Assembly (NCBI GenBank): GCA_964509425.1
Contig: CAZDWZ010000023.1
Span: forward strand, 1-52,062
Reading direction: 5' to 3'
Length of the DNA: 52,062 nt
DNA from: CAZDWZ01 sp964509425
GTDB lineage: Bacteria > Bdellovibrionota_C > UBA2361 > SZUA-149 > CAZDWZ01
Shown piece by piece: positions 1 through 8,405 of the stretch. The position numbers and the translations under genes were made by a program. The number at the start of each line of letters is the position of its first letter. The first letter of the stretch is position 1. The notes beneath the pieces were generated by a model. It ran no database searches. It was not told where the DNA came from and saw only the letters and a program-made list of their open reading frames with translations.

Positions 1-10
1 GGCGCCCCTT

Positions 11-427
11 CTACTCAGCAAGTTTCTGGGACTTCTTCAAGATACAAGGATACGATGTGCGCTTCTCCTCGAACTTGATGCGGAAAACCCAAACACATCC
101 CGGCTGCGGCGCACGAACGATGAGGCCATATTTCCCCGCAGTCGCGCAGGCATTCGCCAGATGAATCACCTTCTCGAGCACGTCCGCTGAACTGGCCTGT
201 TTTGGCCCGAGCGAGGGCTCGTCGAGTATCGCGATCTTTCCACTGCGGGTGAATCGGAGGCCCGCTCGAAGCGTCTTCAGGAACCGGCTTCCGGCTGCGT
301 ACTTCTCCTTTGCCCAGTTATTGGGTTCGGGCTTTGCTGCTGCGTTCACGAGCGTTAAAAACTCACCGGGATCCGTCATCCCTTCTCGTCTCAGGAGTCC
401 AAAGTACGCCACACTTTCCCACGGCAT
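11..427 (-). CDS. hypothetical protein, possibly 5'-truncated
   Basis: A 138-codon frame from ATG at 427 with no family I recognise. The product is soluble and mixed alpha/beta in character, with a basic C-terminus ending LKKSQKLAE. No signal peptide or membrane segment is seen. In the same frame the reading continues upstream of this ATG with protein-like sequence as far as a stop near 517-519, but I found no ATG, GTG or TTG there and no convincing ribosome binding site before 427. The real gene may therefore have lost its 5' end, or 427 may be a true but weakly supported start. The next upstream gene on this strand is more than 400 bases away, so there is no operon context. Confidence 0.45.
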   Translation of the reverse strand: MPWESVAYFGLLRREGMTDPGEFLTLVNAAAKPEPNNWAKEKYAAGSRFLKTLRAGLRFTRSGKIAILDEPSLGPKQASSADVLEKVIHLANACATAGKYGLIVRAPQPGCVWVFRIKFEEKRTSYPCILKKSQKLAE

Positions 428-845
428 TTCGGCGAAGCTCTCAAGGGAAACGGCGTCGTCAGCGGTCGAATTGCGGAAGATATCAGCGGTGAACGGCCCG
501 GAATACTCGTGTTACTAAAAAGTGGAAGAGGTGTTCTCGGAATGCCGTAAATTGGATCAGCCTTTGATCGGAAGGATGACTTGCCGGAGCTACTCTCGGA
601 GTAGGTGTTCGATGGTGTTCACGGACTCATAAACGAGGCAGAAGAACTGTCCTCTTTTTGTCGCTGTGAGCCGCTTGAGACCCGGGAGTGGCGGCGCTGA
701 AATACTACGCCGCCATTTCTGCGGCGCAAGAACTGAAGAACAACAAGCGGGAACGCTTTACCCCACGGCACGGCGGAGCCCAAGCGGTGCTCGCTTTTCT
801 CGAGAAACCAGCTACTCACAGCGGACAAGACGAAACCGTAATAAC
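428..845. other. intergenic, no supported gene
   Basis: About 420 bases. Overlapping open frames occur on both strands around 619-953, but none has a ribosome binding site or protein-like composition. I see no repeat or RNA gene here. Confidence 0.5.
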
Positions 846-1241
846 CTACGCCGGACAGTCGTACTTCCGATAGAGGCGGCAAGCATCGGTGTCACCGATC
901 GTGCACCAGAAGAGAAGCAGAGCGCAGATTGCCTTATTATATTCCGCGGGTGATTTCGACGGATCGTTTTGAAGTGCGCTCAATCCTTCGATGCTTCTTG
1001 CGTCCAGCCGATTGAAGAAGCTTGAATCATCGTGCGTTGGCTCAGGGCTCGGTATCGCCGTTGGGTTTGTGGCGCCGTATGTAGGCGAACCACTGGGAAT
1101 CGGCGAAGGAACTCCGACCGGCGCATCCGCAGGCGCTTGGGATACAAACGTTGGATACGGATCCTGCGCTTCTGCTGAAGTCACAGAAAAATAGAATAAC
1201 GAGATCGCCGTACAGGCGATCACGGATCGTCGACAGACCAT
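846..1241 (-). CDS. small exported Pro/Ser-rich protein
   Basis: 131 aa with a clear Sec signal peptide: basic start MVCRR, then a hydrophobic stretch to about residue 24 with an AEA cleavage-like end. The mature part has a low-complexity Pro/Ser/Thr linker (about 30-70) and a C-terminal domain with several cysteines (CALLLFWC, DACRLY, DCPA). The Cys-containing C-terminus suggests disulfide bonds in the periplasm or outside. No family recognised. It stands alone between long gene-free stretches. The ATG at 1241 directly precedes the signal peptide, which supports this start. Confidence 0.72.
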   Translation of the reverse strand: MVCRRSVIACTAISLFYFSVTSAEAQDPYPTFVSQAPADAPVGVPSPIPSGSPTYGATNPTAIPSPEPTHDDSSFFNRLDARSIEGLSALQNDPSKSPAEYNKAICALLLFWCTIGDTDACRLYRKYDCPA

Positions 1242-1408
1242 GTGTATAACCCTCTTTTTCGCTTACCAGCTTCGTCTAAAGAAACTCGATTGGGTTCACA
1301 CGCAAGGTTCTGCTTGCCGTGTTCGCCCACGCCATCGATCCTGTTATACGGTCCGAACGTTTGTTTGTGTATTAAGAAGTATTTGGGGCGAGAATACCCG
1401 GGCCAGGC

Positions 1409-1744
1409 TCACCAAAGAACTTCGACGTAATTCTGTGCCTCTACATCCACATATCCATCTTGCTCGAGATTAAATCGGTATTTCAGCAAATTCGATCCTT
1501 CAACCGTCGAAGCGACCACACTCGATACCGTCGCAAAGGCTCGGTAGTTGAAAAAATTAAGATAGCTCACCTTCAAGAAGATACCCTTCCCTTTGTTCGA
1601 ATCCTTGGCGTGCGCAGCGTTGTATTTTTCAAGATCTTCATCTGATTTGATTTGCGGAAAAAACCAGAAGCGAAGCTCCAGGACATCGTATTCCAAGTTG
1701 AAATCTGCCAACTTCCAGTACTTAAAGCCTGATTCATTTTCCAT
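1409..1744 (-). CDS. hypothetical protein, second gene of a two-gene unit
   Basis: 111 aa starting MENESGFKYW. It is hydrophilic, rich in aromatics and predicted beta-rich, without signal peptide or membrane segment. I chose the ATG at 1744 because it lies inside the end of the upstream gene: that gene stops at 1734, giving an 11-base overlap typical of translational coupling. An upstream start at 1762 is possible but would overlap more. No family recognised. The tight overlap suggests that the two products are made in fixed ratio and may form a complex. Confidence 0.68.
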   Translation of the reverse strand: MENESGFKYWKLADFNLEYDVLELRFWFFPQIKSDEDLEKYNAAHAKDSNKGKGIFLKVSYLNFFNYRAFATVSSVVASTVEGSNLLKYRFNLEQDGYVDVEAQNYVEVLW

Positions 1745-2150
1745 CTGAATCCTCCTCCGCATTCGACGATCCTGCCGGTAAGCTTGGTGACTGGCGATTC
1801 AGAATGAAGAGCGACTCGCGGTAGCTGATCTGCATGTCTCCTGTTTGGAAGGCAATGGTGAGCATCCTCTTCCGGCTTTCAAGATCTGCGACTGGAGAGC
1901 TCGCAACCTTCATCACCTTGGGCACACTTCGACCATCCGATCGTGGAATGAGGTTCACGGTCGCATGATGAATGCTGGCGTCTATGAGCAGCAAATGAAT
2001 TTCGGAAAGCGTTTTATTGAGTTCGGGCATCTCGTAGAACAACAAGCTCATCATTCGATTCGGAAAACATTGGACGGAGTGCCCCATGATATAGCCGGCG
2101 AGTTCCGGCAAGCCTGGTTGGGAACTCTCGAATTTTCCACTCAATTGCAT
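1734..2150 (-). CDS. hypothetical protein, first gene of a two-gene unit
   Basis: 138 aa, soluble, no signal peptide, with a charged Ser/Glu/Asp-rich tail (NAEEDSDGK). No family recognised. It overlaps the downstream gene by 11 bases. In this frame the reading continues upstream of the ATG with protein-like sequence (KWLRFEGHEK), while a different frame just upstream carries an ATG followed by 12 codons ending in TGA (MRTLIWVNEMAEI). The two pieces could be one original N-terminus broken by a frameshift near 2165-2175. As written, ATG 2150 is the only usable standard start. Confidence 0.62.
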   Translation of the reverse strand: MQLSGKFESSQPGLPELAGYIMGHSVQCFPNRMMSLLFYEMPELNKTLSEIHLLLIDASIHHATVNLIPRSDGRSVPKVMKVASSPVADLESRKRMLTIAFQTGDMQISYRESLFILNRQSPSLPAGSSNAEEDSDGK

Positions 2151-2354
2151 AAGCTTCTCGTGCCCCTCAAATCTCAGCCATTTCGTTGACCCAGATCAGT
2201 GTTCTCATAGCCTCTCGGCGAATACCGCGCATCTGAGTATCCGCGGCTTGAGACGAAGCCGTGACAAAACGCCGCTTCGTATTCCCGACGCGCTTTTTGA
2301 AGCGATCTGGCCGAAGTCTAAGAAGTAGAATCGTCTCAGCTCATCCCGATGAAT

Positions 2355-2396
2355 CAAGTGGTTCGATGTCTTCCTTCGAAGAAACCGAACCACTTG
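2355..2396 (-). terminator. inverted repeat downstream of the 2424-2993 gene
   Basis: Arms of 11 bases, CAAGTGGTTCG and CGAACCACTTG, pair perfectly around a 20-base loop. It starts 28 bases past the stop codon of the membrane-protein gene on the minus strand. There is no T-run, so a terminator role is inferred from position only. Confidence 0.4.
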
Positions 2397-2423
2397 ACGT
2401 CCGGTCTCACCTCCTTTCGCGTT

Positions 2424-2993
2424 TTACTTCTCGCTCCGCAACGCATACCCGGCGTCGTTCAGCTCCCGCTCCAGCCCCACGCGATCCGCACCGTATTTCA
2501 CCAGCAGATCGTGCGCCCAGTTCGCCATCTCCCGCCGGTTGCGGAGCGGCTTCCCGGACTTCACGTTCGACTGGTACTGGACGACGGCGACGTGCTTGCC
2601 GTGCTGCAGCCGCATTTCACCCAAGTACTGCACTTCCCGGGTGACGCGGGAGAACGGGAGGGGGTGAGGCAGCGCCCGGACGGACTTCGCCTCGTTGTAG
2701 ACGACGACCGAACGTCCCGCCTCGTCGCGGAAGAGCGTCGCGGACCGGCCCGGGGTCACGAACAGGAACTCGTGGGCGAGAGCGGCGACGAACCAGGCCA
2801 CCGGCACGACCCACTTCAGTTTCGCGACCGCCTTCTCCGTGTCCCACCTCAACACCTGCGTCATCCCCACCACGCCGAAGGCCACGGCGGCGAAGATGGC
2901 GAGCCCGAGCCGCACGCCCGAGTTCACGGTCACGTGCGACAGCCCGGCCCAGCTCGCGAGGCCCAACACCACGAGCATCAGACAGTAGCGCAT
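2424..2993 (-). CDS. GC-rich orphan membrane protein
   Basis: 189 aa. Two or three hydrophobic segments fill the N-terminal half (about 5-20, 28-45 and 62-80), followed by a soluble C-terminal domain of about 100 residues with many basic residues. It probably sits in the inner membrane with the domain on one face. The ATG at 2993 is preceded by AGGAG (in AAGGAGATGAG), a good ribosome binding site. The gene is visibly richer in G and C, especially at third positions, than its neighbours, and belongs to a set of such singletons in this window. A 309-codon open frame on the opposite strand is an artefact of this GC-rich coding. No family recognised. Confidence 0.75.
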   Translation of the reverse strand: MRYCLMLVVLGLASWAGLSHVTVNSGVRLGLAIFAAVAFGVVGMTQVLRWDTEKAVAKLKWVVPVAWFVAALAHEFLFVTPGRSATLFRDEAGRSVVVYNEAKSVRALPHPLPFSRVTREVQYLGEMRLQHGKHVAVVQYQSNVKSGKPLRNRREMANWAHDLLVKYGADRVGLERELNDAGYALRSEK

Positions 2994-3245
2994 CTCATCT
3001 CCTTGCTTGAACCTACCGACAGATCACCGAACCACTCGTCTTCGAGAAGGCGAATGTCGGTGAAAACAACGAGTATTCCGATTGGTTTTGGGAATGAGCG
3101 TGCGGCAAAGATATTATGCCGGGCTCATCGCGGAATCGCGTGTTCCTTGGGTCACAAGATAATAGCAAGTTGCTCCGGAGATCAGTGCACTCGGAGAAAG
3201 TTTCGAGAAGCTGGGCGAGTTTTTCCGCGTGAAATTCAGGTTTTT

Positions 3246-3315
3246 CTCTGCGTCCTCTGCGGTTGCATTTTGAATTAATTCATCAACGTTAAATGCAACC
3301 GCAGAGGACGCAGAG
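3246..3315. repeat. CTCTGNG-type dispersed repeat, 25-bp inverted arms
   Basis: Perfect 25-base arms at 3246-3270 and 3291-3315 around a 20-base loop. The arms contain CTCTGCGTCCTCTGCGG. It is a variant of the CTCTGTG repeats found at five other places in this window. It lies between two genes and would form a very stable hairpin in RNA. Confidence 0.8.
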
Positions 3316-3460
3316 GGGTCGAGAAGATTTGAGGTTAGAACGATCTGGAACGAGGTTCATTTGGAAGCTTTGGTCGAAAGCTGCAAACACCAAAGCTCAG
3401 ATTGTAAGTATCAAAGAATCGGCCCCCGAGGCTCGATCTAATCGTGCTACAATCCCCCTT

Positions 3461-4354
3461 ATGTTCTTTCGATGTAGCACATCTCAACGGATCCTCCGTG
3501 CACTGCACCGGCAGTTCCTTTTGATCTTGATTGCGGCGTTGCCGGTTGCGGCGGACTCAGAGCTCCAGGACATGCGATCCTGGCAGCTGTTTGATCCTCC
3601 GGAGCCCACATCGGAAATGTGGCGCTCGGGAACGCCTCCGCCGAACTCCCGCTGGAGGTTCCATGAGCGAGACGGCACGATTCTCGCTGAGCGAGAGACT
3701 GATCCAACATATGGAAATCCTGATTTTAAAAACCGAGCTTGGGTACTAGCAACAAAGTCCGGCGATTATCTAAAAGGCCAGTGCGACGAGAATCACAGCG
3801 ATGGCGGACTCTTTTGGTCAGTAGGCTACGAAACAGCGTGGCACAGTATTTCATCCGATTGCGTAATCGAGCTGAAAGACGACTCTGATCAATACTTCGC
3901 ACTTTCGTCTCTAACGACTGGCGGCGCGAAATCCTACCGGTTAATTGGAATCACTCGATCGCCAAATGCACGTTGGCGCGTGAGAGTTCTCGCAACCTTT
4001 CCTGATGCCCCGCTAACGTTCGCGATCACTCCCCCGGATCGTTTTTTCGTTGTCTTTCTCAAGCGAATTGTTGGTGTCGTGCATGACACACAACGAGTCT
4101 TGTTCACAGCCAAGGACGGGCTCCAATTGAAAGCTTCGAGCGCTGAGATTTCGCAGGCAGGTCGGCGTCTCTATCTCGACATGTTCCCCTCAGTGGGAAC
4201 CCTGGAAATTCCGACGGGGCGGTTTCAGTTTGTAAGACCAAACAGATGGAAGAAACCAATCTTGATTTTTCGCGATCCGCCCCCCGCCGGACTTATCCGC
4301 GACGGTGGTGGCCGGTGGAACCGCGACTCGTGGCCCGATGACTTTCTCTTCTGA
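3461..4354 (+). CDS. exported hypothetical protein
   Basis: 297 aa from ATG 3461. A longer frame opens at 3293, but it runs through the inverted repeat. The 3461 start puts a normal Sec signal peptide at the N-terminus: basic residues, then FLLILIAALPVAADS with cleavage near residue 31. The mature part is Trp-, Arg- and Pro-rich and probably beta-rich. It has only a few cysteines and no membrane segment. No family recognised. It ends convergent with the minus-strand pair at 4709-6350. Confidence 0.7.
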   Translation: MFFRCSTSQRILRALHRQFLLILIAALPVAADSELQDMRSWQLFDPPEPTSEMWRSGTPPPNSRWRFHERDGTILAERETDPTYGNPDFKNRAWVLATKSGDYLKGQCDENHSDGGLFWSVGYETAWHSISSDCVIELKDDSDQYFALSSLTTGGAKSYRLIGITRSPNARWRVRVLATFPDAPLTFAITPPDRFFVVFLKRIVGVVHDTQRVLFTAKDGLQLKASSAEISQAGRRLYLDMFPSVGTLEIPTGRFQFVRPNRWKKPILIFRDPPPAGLIRDGGGRWNRDSWPDDFLF

Positions 4355-4708
4355 TGATGTTCTCAGCAGTGGGTCGGGTGGAAACAAGAACGATGAAGAG
4401 CGAGACTTCGAGGTCAATTTGGGGGTGGCGCCGGGGCCACTTCGGAGTCGAGCATAAGAGCTGAAGGCGAGAACGAAGAAAACGCAAAGAAAATGAGGAA
4501 GACGTTCAAAAATCTGTGAGCGTCCAGAGCTCATCTCCAATTCAAAGCCGACATGGAACGGACCCGGCTGAGAGATTATGGTGTTGCTGAGGCCTCACAG
4601 GAATAACGCCATCGGAAAACTTTATGAATGGTTGATGTCTCAATCATAACTTCAAGGAGTTGCAAGAATCGGCCGCTGTCGTAAAAAAGGCGCAAGACCG
4701 CTGCCGGC
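4355..4708. other. intergenic, no supported gene
   Basis: About 350 bases between convergent genes. Short minus-strand frames here lack start signals and protein-like composition. I see no clear terminator hairpin. Confidence 0.5.
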
Positions 4709-5197
4709 TCACTCACCATGATCAACGTCGAGAATGCAGCCACTCTTCTTCGAGATTCGAATTTCGGCGACTCCACCCGATACGCTAAAATGAGCGTTGG
4801 GATTTTTCGTGGCCGCTTTCATCTCGGCCAAATATTTATCACGATGAAAAGTTCCAGAGACTATCCAGATCCCGTTTTCCAGTTTGGCGACGAGCGGCAG
4901 TTGTTGGGCGATCGCCTCACGCCCATAGATATCAATGAGAATCGTCTCCGCGATCGACTTTGCCACCCCCTCACTTCTCACGAAGTCCGGGTACATGTCT
5001 CCGGATAAGATTTGTTGAACGTTCTCGTCGGACGGTTCCTTCTTGGGGGAGTTAAATGAAGATGGAGAATCCGGATGGTTTACAGGGTTAGAGGTGGAAG
5101 AAACGTTCGGAGATTCCGCCGTCGCCCATTGAGAATGCGAAACATTAAGAATCGCGATAAACATGAGCCACGGAATAGCCTTTCTTCGTCGACTCAT
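4709..5197 (-). CDS. exported NTF2-fold immunity-like protein
   Basis: 162 aa. Residues 1-27 form a signal peptide (MSRRRKAIPWLMFIAIL, cleavage after ATA). A Ser/Pro-rich linker follows to about residue 55, then a C-terminal domain of about 100 residues. That domain has the layout of the NTF2-fold immunity family (PF15631 type): a helix with AKSIAETILIDIYG, then LENGIWIVSGTF, and a final strand pair ending CILDVDHGE. Members of the family neutralise toxins of polymorphic toxin systems. This copy is exported, so it would protect the periplasm. Its start lies 22 bases after the stop of the 376-aa exported protein on the same strand, so the two form an operon. A second NTF2-fold protein lies beside the Rhs gene at 49188-49535. 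The family call rests on motif memory. Confidence 0.7.
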   Translation of the reverse strand: MSRRRKAIPWLMFIAILNVSHSQWATAESPNVSSTSNPVNHPDSPSSFNSPKKEPSDENVQQILSGDMYPDFVRSEGVAKSIAETILIDIYGREAIAQQLPLVAKLENGIWIVSGTFHRDKYLAEMKAATKNPNAHFSVSGGVAEIRISKKSGCILDVDHGE

Positions 5198-5219
5198 CTC
5201 TCTCCTCCTCGCGCCACGC

Positions 5220-6350
5220 TCATCCCGAAGTCTCAGAGCGCTTCGACTTATAGGTTTTCCGCATCGGGTTCAACTCCTTAAAAAGTTTGCGCAGTTCGGA
5301 CGCAAAATCCCCCGAGCTTAGCACATTACACCACTTTTCCTGCGGCCAGCGGTAGGTCCGAAGGTGTTCATCGACCCAGACTTCAATCGCATGCGGGCGA
5401 TCGCCTTTCTCTTGTTCGCTTCGAGACCATGCTTCTTCTTCACCCTGTGGGCATTCCTTTTTTGATTGCTCGATAGCAAACGTCGTTTTGAGGAGATTTA
5501 AAAGCCGATCATTCCGTGCGGGGTCGAGCGGAGTTTTTTCGATGTCGATATACGTGACCCCCTCCTCATCCTGCAGCGTAAACCGCCCGTCAAACTGCAG
5601 CGGAGAACCGGCGGTCACTGAGAGCCCCCCGGAGTCGAAGTGAGAATGTCCGAGAACAATGTGCAGTTTCGACTCCGGAGATCCGTAGGGAGGCCGCACG
5701 GCATCGCTCAGGAGGTCCCAGAGGCTCCTCACGCTTCGCTTCTCCGGTTGATCGTTTCGCGGCGTAAAACCACGCCGACCGATGTAGCCCGGCGAGCCCG
5801 GGACTAACTTTTTAAAGATCTCAGCGACTCGCTTGACTGTTGGGCTGTATTCCCTCGGTTCGGGGAGCCGAAGAAACCAGCACGGGTTGCGATCATTACA
5901 ACACTCCCGGTCAGGATGGGTTGGCGCCGAACATACCGTGGATACCGGCCCGCCGGGGCCGCATTCCCAACCGTAGCTCGAAGGCGTTTCAGAAACAGAA
6001 AGCCGCAGAATCTCCGTCTGCAGCTCGGCGCGCGCGCTCTCGGGCAAACGAATCGGTGCTCTCGCTAAATAGATGCGAGCGTTCTTCAGTCGCTCCGGAC
6101 TCGTGGCTTGATAGGGAAACTCGGGACGATACGGCGCGGGATCAATTACCTGTCCGTCTATGACGCCTTCTTCGAGATCAACAAAAACATCCACTCGGCG
6201 CTCGAAATCATTCTCATGCCGGAACCGGAGGAAGCGATCCTTCTCCGGCAGTCCCGCCGGCCGCTTAAATGGTCGATCCGCGAGCGAATCATCGGGTGAC
6301 GCGAGCATTATCAGAATCGGGAGGAACAAAACGCACCGGAATTTCAACAT
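5220..6350 (-). CDS. exported orphan protein upstream of an NTF2-fold gene
   Basis: 376 aa from ATG 6350, chosen because it places a signal peptide (MLKFRCVLFLPILIMLAS) at the N-terminus, with AAGGA seven bases upstream. The frame is open further upstream, but that part is not protein-like. The mature part is charged, with a Cys-rich middle (WECGPGGPVSTVC, RECCNDRNPCW) and a striking LHIVLGHSHFDSGG segment around residue 245, whose two histidines and aspartate could be catalytic or metal ligands. No family recognised. It is co-transcribed with the exported NTF2-fold immunity-like gene 22 bases downstream. By analogy with polymorphic toxin loci it could be the partner effector, but nothing in the sequence proves this. 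Confidence 0.72.
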   Translation of the reverse strand: MLKFRCVLFLPILIMLASPDDSLADRPFKRPAGLPEKDRFLRFRHENDFERRVDVFVDLEEGVIDGQVIDPAPYRPEFPYQATSPERLKNARIYLARAPIRLPESARAELQTEILRLSVSETPSSYGWECGPGGPVSTVCSAPTHPDRECCNDRNPCWFLRLPEPREYSPTVKRVAEIFKKLVPGSPGYIGRRGFTPRNDQPEKRSVRSLWDLLSDAVRPPYGSPESKLHIVLGHSHFDSGGLSVTAGSPLQFDGRFTLQDEEGVTYIDIEKTPLDPARNDRLLNLLKTTFAIEQSKKECPQGEEEAWSRSEQEKGDRPHAIEVWVDEHLRTYRWPQEKWCNVLSSGDFASELRKLFKELNPMRKTYKSKRSETSG

Positions 6351-6609
6351 GGAAGCGATCCTTCTTGTAGCATTCCGATCAGCGTCGGTGTTGTGGAGAC
6401 GGCTAAAAGCAAAAATGAGTTTTCGATGAAGTCCGTATCGGAGGCTGATTAAGCGACTTCCGCTCCGCAACTTGGGTATTCGCATCGCCGGATTTTTCGT
6501 GACTAATATCGATTAAATCCTCAGTGGTCGGCGCTTTCACACCGAAACAACCGGCGGAGGAGAGACACTAAGTGCAGAGTTATGATCCGCTAAGAACGAA
6601 TTGCAGACA

Positions 6610-6906
6610 TCACTCGATCGATGAGCACCCGGCGTTATTCAGAAACTGTGGCACAAGTGTGCCGTCGTCACTGAAATACGCGACAGCCCTCCTGATACCG
6701 AGCTGCTGTCCGCAGACTTCGAGGGTCTCGCCGCAGAAAATGCGGGAAAACATCATCTGCCTGTGGTGCAGCGGAACGAAGAGGACGAAGCTCCGCAAGA
6801 GCTTGCTCAACATCTCGCGATGGAGAACCGGGTCCTCCGTGCTATCCTCCTCAATCTCGCCGTGCCGGATCCCGAGATCCGTGCAGCAAAAAACCTGGGG
6901 TTCCAT
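6610..6906 (-). CDS. small protein with sigma region 4-like or HTH-like segment
   Basis: 98 aa from ATG 6906, supported by a strong ribosome binding site GGGAGGAAA directly upstream. A longer frame to 7029 exists but lacks this support. Residues 30-70 (LRSFVLFVPLHHRQMMFSR, then GETLEVCGQQLGI) resemble the layout of sigma-70 region 4, where an L-P-x-x-R helix is followed by a helix-turn-helix. The tail (AVAYFSDDGTLVPQFL) does not fit that family and looks more like a piece of a sensory domain. The regulator call is therefore tentative. It is monocistronic. Confidence 0.55.
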   Translation of the reverse strand: MEPQVFCCTDLGIRHGEIEEDSTEDPVLHREMLSKLLRSFVLFVPLHHRQMMFSRIFCGETLEVCGQQLGIRRAVAYFSDDGTLVPQFLNNAGCSSIE

Positions 6907-7245
6907 TTTCCTCCCTTCGAGTAACCGGGCGCTACCGTGGCTGGCAAAAGGCTGAAGTTCAGTCGAGGCCCCGGAAGCTCCTGGTCTAAGAAGTGAGAAA
7001 AATGGCGAGAAAGATCCTGTCAGCTTCAAACGTGCCCGGCAGGACTGGGCTAATCCACGGAGCCGGAGTTGAAAGTCTCGAACCGTAAGATCATCGTAAT
7101 TTGCGTCTGGCTTTTCGCTAGGACCCTGTTAACTCGCAAAGTGGCTGCAAACGGAAAGGAAGCGTTCATGAGCCCTGATACGCGGAGAACAAGACGTCCG
7201 CGCTCCATCCGGAGAGGCGAGAATCAATTCTCGAGAGCGCGGCAG

Positions 7246-8187
7246 TTAGCCTTGCGCCTGAAGGTGGTTGAACAGCGAAAGGACGGCAACTTCCTTCGCC
7301 TTGGCTTCGACTTCGATGGTGATATCAAGCGATCGCCAAAGCGGCGGAAAATCTTCCGGGTCGATCATGTCGTGATGGCGTTGGGGTTTGGGAGCTTTCC
7401 AGCCTTCTAACGGACTTGAGATATGAAAAAGCGGTCTTCGTTTGTTCTCGGCGTTTTTCCACGTCTCGATTGCTTTCTCGGTGGCCGCTTCGACACTTAA
7501 TGAATCAGGGCGGCAGCGGTGATGGTGGACATCATACACCAAGGGAATTTTCAGCCGATCGCAAAGCGGGAGAAGATCTTCCGGGGTGTAGGTGATGTCA
7601 TCGTTTTCGATGGTAAGGAGCCGCCGCACGGCCCGCGGGACTCGTTCTTCAACCGTCTTCGCGAACACATCGAGCGCCTTGGATTTATCTCCAAACGCGC
7701 CGCCGGCATGAATATTGAGGACATCGGCGCCGACCCATTCCGCGACCTCTGCTTGATACTCGAGCTCGAGAATAGACCGTTCGATCACCTCGTCTCGTTG
7801 TGAATTGAGAACGACGAACTGATCGGGATGAAAACAAGTTCTTAACCCATGCGCACGCGAGAATTCTCCGCACTCCTTGAATTTCGAGACGATGAGCTCG
7901 GCCTCCGGGAGTTCGGCAATTTCATAGCCCACGAGAGGGTGAGTTTTTAGCGGAAGGATTTGACTGTTGATTCGAAAACAGGAGATGCCAACCTCGGAGC
8001 AATACCGAAGTGCCTCCAAGGTCGAACCGGCGTTCCCCAGGCAGAGATCGCTCAGCTTCTTTAATGCCTTCTCTCGAGGGAGTTTCCCGATCGAAGTTGC
8101 TGTTGTTGTTCGAAACAAAATCGGCTGATCGCGAAACATGCAGCAGAGGCCAAGCTGGAGCTGGGATGTGATTTGAGTCTTTTCCAT
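7246..8187 (-). CDS. uvsE: UV DNA damage endonuclease (UvdE/UvsE)
   Basis: 313 aa from ATG 8187; a TTG at 8220 could add 11 residues. This enzyme nicks DNA 5' to UV photoproducts and other helix distortions, starting excision repair without UvrABC. Family hallmarks are present in order: LGLCCMF at the N-terminus, FRINSQILPL, the metal-site stretch TCFHPDQFVVLNS, VLNIHAGG, LTIENDD, then LVYDVHHHRC. These supply the His, Glu and Asp ligands of the TIM-barrel metal site. Length is normal for the family. The gene is a singleton, with no other repair gene next to it. Confidence 0.93.
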   Translation of the reverse strand: MEKTQITSQLQLGLCCMFRDQPILFRTTTATSIGKLPREKALKKLSDLCLGNAGSTLEALRYCSEVGISCFRINSQILPLKTHPLVGYEIAELPEAELIVSKFKECGEFSRAHGLRTCFHPDQFVVLNSQRDEVIERSILELEYQAEVAEWVGADVLNIHAGGAFGDKSKALDVFAKTVEERVPRAVRRLLTIENDDITYTPEDLLPLCDRLKIPLVYDVHHHRCRPDSLSVEAATEKAIETWKNAENKRRPLFHISSPLEGWKAPKPQRHHDMIDPEDFPPLWRSLDITIEVEAKAKEVAVLSLFNHLQAQG

Positions 8188-8405
8188 GGCTTCACTCTCT
8201 GGGCGCTCTTCCACCGGCAATCGCAGTTCGTCTTTTTGCTCCGTAGCAGACTCTCTCTGCTTGCGGTGGGATTACATACAGTACCCGGAAGGGAGGAACC
8301 ATCTTGCCACTTAGAATTTTTCGAGAGGCTCTCTCCCAGATTCTATCTGTTTACGATGGGTGACCGATGATACCTTCCCTCGACGATAATCTTGAGGAGG
8401 GAGAA

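Noticed and set aside
2349..3278. 309-codon open frame on the plus strand
   Set aside because: It lies opposite the GC-rich membrane gene at 2424-2993, is full of His, Arg and Pro, and has no ribosome binding site; a shadow of GC-rich coding.
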